Source of the DNA: Roseateles koreensis
Lineage (GTDB): Bacteria > Pseudomonadota > Gammaproteobacteria > Burkholderiales > Burkholderiaceae_C
DNA: 62,628 nucleotides
NCBI RefSeq assembly: GCF_028595305.1
Contig: NZ_JAQQXS010000023.1
Coordinates: 1 to 62,628 of the forward strand
Direction: 5' to 3'
In this document: piece after piece, positions 57,590-62,628 of the stretch
How positions within the stretch are numbered: position 1 is the stretch's first letter
Layout: each line of letters opens with the position of its first letter
The notes under the pieces: generated by a model
Databases searched by the model: none
What the model saw: only the letters and a program-made list of their open reading frames with translations
Told to the model about the DNA's origin: nothing
Position numbers and translations under genes: made by a program

Positions 57590-58338
57590 CTAGGTTTTGT
57601 TTTGCACATGCACGGTGCAGCCGCCCTCGGAGACGATTTGTTGGAGGCCACCGGATTTGACATTCAGGCGCATACCCTTCAAGAGTTTGTTATGGGTTTG
57701 TGCCCTGAGCATGCCGTCTTGTTCTGTTCGCAGTTCAAACCCCGCGCCGCGTTGCTGGCGCTCTTGGTTGACGAGGTGGCCCAGGTTGATTTGGCTCCGC
57801 TGATGTTCGAAGTAATGCCAGGCCAGGTAGCGGCCATGGCCGTCCACGCGGGCATAGGGGTTGGCGGCTCGGTGGTGTCCAGGCGCGCCTGGGTGTGGCC
57901 CGCCATTTCGGGCAGAGGGGTGTCCCATTCGGGGCGGTAGGGTGTGGCTTCGGGCTGGGCCTGGAACTGGTTGCGATAGGGCTGAACGCGGTCGCCTTGG
58001 GCCTGCACGGCGAGGACGAGCCAGCGGCCTTGGGCGCGTTGAACGAGGCGCTGACGGGTCTTGGCATACCGTCGATCTTGCGCTGACTATTGCGCTTGGC
58101 GTCTTCGTTCATGGGGAAGAGGATGTCGGCCAGCTTGTAGCCGGTAGAGAAGAGTGCATCGATGGTTTCAAACACGCCTGTCGTCACAGGCATGTCGGCG
58201 AGTTTTGGCTTGGGCGGTACCCAGCAGATCACGTCCATATGGCCCAGCTTGCGCAGCAGCAGCAGCTCAATGAAGTTGGTGTGGGCGTAGAAGTCTTCCA
58301 ACACATGCAGGGCATTGCCCAGATGCATCAGGCCCAGC
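57590..58338 (-). pseudogene. Mosaic remnant of a vgrG-hetC gene
   Basis: Read on the minus strand, 58338-58066 matches the middle of the Het-C part of the large gene (corresponding to 59923-59649, for example MHLGNALHVLEDFYAH), then 58045-57792 matches the VgrG part (62497-62246), then 57792-57716 matches 61958-61890, and a last piece matches 61410-61480. Frameshifts and internal deletions are present. The order is Het-C before VgrG, so this is a rearranged, non-functional copy. It ends at a stop at 57590 just before the siderophore-interacting gene. Confidence 0.8.
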
Positions 58339-58345
58339 GAAGGAT

Positions 58346-58954
58346 TCACAAGAATTCGATGTAGATCAGCGGACCGTCGCCGTCGAAGTAGTAGTGCTGC
58401 GCCCATTTGTGGTCTTCTCCGGCACGGTAGTAGCCCAGATCGCGATCCACGCCAAGTCGTTCCTGGCCTAACTTCTTTCGCCAACGCTCAATCTCCTCGC
58501 GTTTCATGTTCGGGCCGATGGGGATGCCGTCGATTTCTAGGTAGCCTTTGAAGGTGCCAGTGGGGCGGTCATTTTTGAGGCCGCTGTAGTCATGTCGAAA
58601 CATGCGTTCCCATTGATCATCGCGGCGCAAATACAAACCTAAAACATCCACGGGTCGTCGCCCCTCATCGTCCATGGGAGTTGACAGTGTGAGTCCATGC
58701 ATGTCCCAATGCCTAAAGTGGTCTCTTGTGAAAGAACTCTCCCCCAAAATAGCCACCCAATCCTTCGCCCCAGACTTGCGCACGTTGATCTTCTGCCCGT
58801 CAATAAAAATGTCTCCTTGCTTGACAATGATCTGTGGTTTCGCGTCCTTGTTCACCCCTTCCGGTAAGGGTAAGTCTTGTCCACAACCTGCCAAGGGAAG
58901 CGCACAAGCTAACGCAATAACGCAGCGAATAACAATGACATAAAGCGTCTTCAT
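58346..58954 (-). CDS. Lipoprotein, probable immunity protein for the VgrG-HetC effector
   Basis: A 202-residue lipoprotein: basic start MKTLYVIVIR, hydrophobic core, lipobox LAGC at residues 21-24. The mature part is hydrophilic and lacks a family that I recognise. It starts four bases after the effector gene's stop, on the same strand, so it is translationally coupled. A periplasmic lipoprotein is where an immunity protein against a Het-C-type effector would need to act. The gene ends eight bases before the mosaic remnant. The immunity role is inferred from position. Confidence 0.7.
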   Translation of the reverse strand: MKTLYVIVIRCVIALACALPLAGCGQDLPLPEGVNKDAKPQIIVKQGDIFIDGQKINVRKSGAKDWVAILGESSFTRDHFRHWDMHGLTLSTPMDDEGRRPVDVLGLYLRRDDQWERMFRHDYSGLKNDRPTGTFKGYLEIDGIPIGPNMKREEIERWRKKLGQERLGVDRDLGYYRAGEDHKWAQHYYFDGDGPLIYIEFL

Positions 58955-58957
58955 GCT

Positions 58958-61900
58958 TCAGCCCATTCTTTGGTCTAGATCGTCGGCGCCATCAAACAAC
59001 TGCGCAAAGTGCTCTGTCGCATAGTTCCATTGCGCTTCCAATAATTTGTTGCCTGGTTTGGGATTAGGGAGATGGCTGTCTCCTGCTGAATCGCCATGTG
59101 TGGGGTTTTTGGCTCGGTCTTTCATGAAGGTGTGGTCGGTCAGTTGCCTAAGCTTTTGTGGATGAGCGCCTGCCCAGTCTTTGGCGAGCGCATCAAATCT
59201 CATGGACAAGGTTGGATGCACAAAATAACTGCTGGCAGCTACGAGCAACTCATTGCTGGTAGCCGACTTGGCCCACACCTTGCGCATGATCAGGCCCACA
59301 TCTTTGATGGCCTCGATGGCCAAGCTGGCCGCCAGTTCATGCAGCGGATGCCCCATATCGTCCTTGGCAATCAAGGTGTGCGTGGGGTCGATAGAGGTCG
59401 CGTGATCAAAGTTTTGTTTTTGTTCGTCTCGTACCAGGGTTTGCGCCGTGGTCTTGATGCCCGCATTGACGATGCCGTAGGCCAATTTCTTGATCTGCTT
59501 GTAGGCCTTGCTGACGGCTTCGGGCACGAGGCCTTCGCCCTTCTCTTCGACCCAGGTCTTGATCTGGCTGTACCAGCGCAAGGTCTTGGCAATGGTGGGA
59601 TAGCCCATGCCTTGTAAGAACCGCACTTGCACCCAGTCACTCAGCGGCATGCCGTCGATCTTGCGCTGACTATTGCGTTTGGCGTCATCGCTCATGGGGA
59701 AGAGGATGTCGGCCAGTTTGTAGCCGGTGGAGAACAGTGCGTCTATGGTTTCAAACACGCCGGTCGTGACGGGCATATCGGTGAGGTTGGGTTTGGGCGG
59801 AACCCAGCAGATGACCTCCTTGTGACCCAGCTTGCGTAGCAGCAGTTCAATGAAGTTGGTATGGGCATAGAAGTCTTCCAGCACATGCAGGGCATTGCCC
59901 AGATGCATCAGGCCCAGTGGTGTGCTGCCCAAGCTGGCGGCCAATTGCAACTGGACACACATATAGGCCACAGCGCTGGGGTGCTGAGCGTCTGTGCTGG
60001 TGTCGATGTAGTTGCGCAGATGGGTCTTGGGGTTGATGCCCAAAGCGCTTTTGGGATAGGGCAATGCCACCAGCCAGTCGGTTGGGTAGTGGGTGGGATA
60101 TTTCTCCGGCAAGCCTGCCGGGTTGTCGATGTGTTCCTCGGGCCGGTAAACGCCAACGCGGGATTGGTACTGAGGCAGCCGCTCGGGAATGAAGCGGATG
60201 AAGTCGTGGTACGGGGCGGGGGCTTCAGCGTCGAGTAGTCGCTTCGTGAACCGCATCTCACCAAAGGCAACCAATACTTCGGTGAGGGCGTCACGACTCA
60301 GCAAACCCTCGGGCGTGAAGCTTCCCTTGATGAAGCCTGGCTTGCGCCCCGGGGCCAGCATCAGGCCATCGGCTAGGAGCTGTGACATATCGCGCAGCCA
60401 GTTGCCGTAGTAAACCATGGCGATTTGTGCTTGCGAAAAGTCAGCGCGGCCAAGTCCAGCAGCCTCAATCGACCCATGATTGAACATCCCTTTCGGCAGC
60501 GCGCCATCATTGAGTTGCGCGTCAAACACCGGAATCAACGTCGCCGCCCCATCCCGCTCGGGCCGGTACACCCCGTCATGGAAGCGGGCATTGTCCAGCG
60601 CGTCGGCGCGGGTCTGAACAGCGCGCTCGTCCGCACGCTTGCTTTGCGACAAGGCCTGTTGCAGTGGTGCATGCAGCACCTTGAGCGGCCCGCCGCCTTC
60701 ACCCATGAACTCGCCATAACTCGTGCTATCACCGGCCTCCAAATCCAACTGGCAGAGTTGGTAAAAGTCCTGACGCTCAGCTTCCTGTGGTGCGCCCTGG
60801 CTGCCCTGTCTCAGCAAAAACTCCACATGCTCACCAAAGGCTTGCAGCAACCGGTTCAGCAACAACCACTGCGCCGCGCTCTCGCCCTGGGCGGCGCGGC
60901 GGGCCAGGTCTTGCCCAACTTCGATGGTTTGGGTGTTGGCGTCAAAGCGGGCATCACTGCCGTAAATCACTTCGTATTTGGGTTTCTTGAGGCTGCCCTC
61001 CTTGATTTGCCGATGCAGATTTTTGTAAGCCGCCGGGGCTATGTCATGCCCAAACACGGGTGCCATGGCCAGCACGAACAAGGGCTCATCCAACTCCCGC
61101 GCAAAGGCTTGCAGTTGCTCAAACGCATAGCTGCTTTTGAACTCGCCCAACAGGGTGTCCTTGACCTTCATCACCCCAAAATACCCCAAGCCCTCCGCCC
61201 CACCCGCCGAGGTGCTGGGCTGGCCTGACCAAGCGCCGCCTGTGTAGTCCACCTTGACGCCTGCCTTGTTGATGACCTGCTGGGCCTTGATGCGCAGGCC
61301 CTTGGGGCCGACTTCTACAAAGTACTGGCCGCCCTGGGTTTGTAGTCGGATGACGCCGCTCTTGGATTCGAACTTCACGTCCTGCTTGGCCAGCACTTCC
61401 AGATCGCCGTTTTGCACATGGACGGTGTAGTCGCCCTCGGAGACGATTTGCTGGAGGCCCCCGGATTCGGCGTGTATCCGCACCCCCTTCTTGGCGCTGA
61501 GGCTCAGGCCTGCGGCGCTGGTGAGGTTGATGGCGGCTTGGGCGTAGATGCCTTGGGTCTGCTCGCTGGCGAGGAGGAGGTTTTTACGCGCACTCAGGGC
61601 GATGCCGACGGGGCTGCTCCAGGCTTGCAGCGGGGCTTTGTGGCCGACGAGGCTCTTTTGCAATTGATCGCTGCCTTGGAGGCTGCTGGCGGCTTCCAGC
61701 CCGACCTGGCTTGCGGCTTTGGCGCGGTTGTCGGCCCAGGGGCGGATGGCTTTGAGGTGGTCTTGAAGCGGCGCGTTATGGGTTTGCGCGCCGGGGCCGG
61801 TTGGGTCGTGGTGGGGGGCGCTGCGCACATCGGTGGCGTCTGTGCTGAGCAGCCAGCCCTTTTGTGCCCTGAGCACGCCTTCGTGTTCTGTGCGCAGTTC

Positions 61901-62628
61901 AAACCCTGCACCGCGTTGTTGGCGGTCTTGGTTGACGAGGTGGCCCAGGTTCAATTGGCTCAGGCCGTATTCGCAGCTGATCTTGACGTGGGTTTGGCCG
62001 CCTTTGTCTTCCAGCCTGAATTTGTTATTCGCCCAGGTGCGCAGCACATGGCGGCTGGCGTTGGCGGCGGTGACGGGGTTGGGGTTGCGGGAGTCATGCA
62101 CCACGCCGAGCAGTACGGGGCGATCTGGGTCACCGTGGACATAGCCCGTTATCGCCTCAACCCCGGCGTGCACGGGGAAGTGTTGGCCGTAGGTGGGACC
62201 GGCGTAGTCGCGGGCCAGGCGGATGGGGGCGCTGCCCAGGCCGTTCTGGCTCCGCTGATGTTCGAAGTAATGCCAGGCCAGGTAGCGGCCATGGCCGTCC
62301 ACGCGGGCGTAGGGGTTGGCGGCATCGGTGGTGTCCAGTCGCGCCTGGGTGTGGCCGGCCATTTCGGGCAGAGGGGTGTCCCATTCGGGGCGGTAGGGTG
62401 TGGCTTCGGGCTGGGCCTGGAACTGGTTGCGGTAGGGCTGAACGCGGTCGCCCTGGGCTTGCACGGCGAGGACGAGCCAGCGGCCTTGGGCGCGTTGCTC
62501 CAAGCGGGTGAGACCGGGCAGAACGCCCAGGCATTGGCCAGGGGCCAAGGCGGTGAGGCTGGAGTGGGCATTGGCGCGCAGGGCGTGTTGGGCGATGCGC
62601 TCGTGGGTTTGCTGCAGGCGCAGCTGGG
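58958..62628 (-). CDS. vgrG: VgrG spike protein fused to a Het-C effector domain (partial)
   Basis: At least 1222 residues; the N-terminus is beyond the window, and the frame is still open at 62628. The visible part begins in the VgrG gp5/OB-fold region, continues through YGQHFPVHAGVEA, a DUF2345-like beta-helix (LSLSAKKGVRIHAESGG and VRIKAQQVI-like repeats) and then a Het-C domain with LRDMSQLLADG and GNALHVLEDFYAHTNF. The last has histidines and aspartate typical of zinc-dependent hydrolases of the Het-C/phospholipase C type. The type VI spike would deliver the domain to a target cell's periplasm. A lipoprotein gene follows at once. Confidence 0.88.
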   Translation of the reverse strand, partial: QLRLQQTHERIAQHALRANAHSSLTALAPGQCLGVLPGLTRLEQRAQGRWLVLAVQAQGDRVQPYRNQFQAQPEATPYRPEWDTPLPEMAGHTQARLDTTDAANPYARVDGHGRYLAWHYFEHQRSQNGLGSAPIRLARDYAGPTYGQHFPVHAGVEAITGYVHGDPDRPVLLGVVHDSRNPNPVTAANASRHVLRTWANNKFRLEDKGGQTHVKISCEYGLSQLNLGHLVNQDRQQRGAGFELRTEHEGVLRAQKGWLLSTDATDVRSAPHHDPTGPGAQTHNAPLQDHLKAIRPWADNRAKAASQVGLEAASSLQGSDQLQKSLVGHKAPLQAWSSPVGIALSARKNLLLASEQTQGIYAQAAINLTSAAGLSLSAKKGVRIHAESGGLQQIVSEGDYTVHVQNGDLEVLAKQDVKFESKSGVIRLQTQGGQYFVEVGPKGLRIKAQQVINKAGVKVDYTGGAWSGQPSTSAGGAEGLGYFGVMKVKDTLLGEFKSSYAFEQLQAFARELDEPLFVLAMAPVFGHDIAPAAYKNLHRQIKEGSLKKPKYEVIYGSDARFDANTQTIEVGQDLARRAAQGESAAQWLLLNRLLQAFGEHVEFLLRQGSQGAPQEAERQDFYQLCQLDLEAGDSTSYGEFMGEGGGPLKVLHAPLQQALSQSKRADERAVQTRADALDNARFHDGVYRPERDGAATLIPVFDAQLNDGALPKGMFNHGSIEAAGLGRADFSQAQIAMVYYGNWLRDMSQLLADGLMLAPGRKPGFIKGSFTPEGLLSRDALTEVLVAFGEMRFTKRLLDAEAPAPYHDFIRFIPERLPQYQSRVGVYRPEEHIDNPAGLPEKYPTHYPTDWLVALPYPKSALGINPKTHLRNYIDTSTDAQHPSAVAYMCVQLQLAASLGSTPLGLMHLGNALHVLEDFYAHTNFIELLLRKLGHKEVICWVPPKPNLTDMPVTTGVFETIDALFSTGYKLADILFPMSDDAKRNSQRKIDGMPLSDWVQVRFLQGMGYPTIAKTLRWYSQIKTWVEEKGEGLVPEAVSKAYKQIKKLAYGIVNAGIKTTAQTLVRDEQKQNFDHATSIDPTHTLIAKDDMGHPLHELAASLAIEAIKDVGLIMRKVWAKSATSNELLVAASSYFVHPTLSMRFDALAKDWAGAHPQKLRQLTDHTFMKDRAKNPTHGDSAGDSHLPNPKPGNKLLEAQWNYATEHFAQLFDGADDLDQRMG

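Overview
The window is about 64% GC and reads as chromosomal DNA of a betaproteobacterium, most likely a Burkholderiales member close to Comamonadaceae. The main reasons are the rsmB-DUF4390-ntrY-ntrX string and a protocatechuate 4,5-cleavage operon in the same order as the Comamonas pmd operon, next to pobA and its AraC-type regulator. All calls come from reading the sequence and translations by eye; no database search was run.

Layout. 1-963: the 3' end of an integron integrase, then one lower-GC gene flanked by two attC-like sites. 1167-20361: a mostly housekeeping block with acetoacetate decarboxylase and 3-hydroxybutyrate dehydrogenase, a glutathione transferase, a rhombosortase overlapping glnE, a YhdP-like giant protein, a nitrilase-family amidase, a lipoprotein, a UbiH-type hydroxylase, an aldo/keto reductase, murU, a hemerythrin, tkt and gapA. 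20599-33189: a secreted subtilase with a GlyGly-CTERM tail (the expected substrate class of the rhombosortase), a SPOR-like protein, birA, a SET-domain methyltransferase, topB, an orphan sensor kinase and a double M16 peptidase. 33329-43972: a small exported protein, proA, an exported protein with a GspE/MshE-type N-terminus, queC, a LemA-like protein, a BLUF photoreceptor downstream of folE, rsmB, a DUF4390 protein, ntrY and an ntrX lacking its AAA+ domain. 44054-44844: tRNA-Phe with a truncated phage-type integrase behind it.

44874-56298 is a catabolic island. PobA makes protocatechuate from 4-hydroxybenzoate. The leftward operon (ModA-like protein, transporter, pmdE, F, D, A, B, C, aldo/keto reductase) should carry it through 4,5-cleavage to pyruvate and oxaloacetate. 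A LysR-type regulator is divergent from the operon. No gene for the oxalomesaconate tautomerase is visible. 56328-57573 is a divergent MarR / siderophore-interacting-protein pair with two dyads in the control region.

57590-62628 is the edge of a type VI secretion locus: a VgrG fused to a Het-C effector domain (N-terminus beyond the window), a tightly linked lipoprotein that is a good immunity candidate, and a deleted, rearranged copy of vgrG-hetC.

The points most worth following are the VgrG-HetC/lipoprotein pair with its decayed copy, the rhombosortase with its probable substrate, the folE-BLUF pair, the MshEN-like exported protein, the Z-DNA-prone tract between the SET gene and topB, and the integron cassette on the unexpected side of intI.
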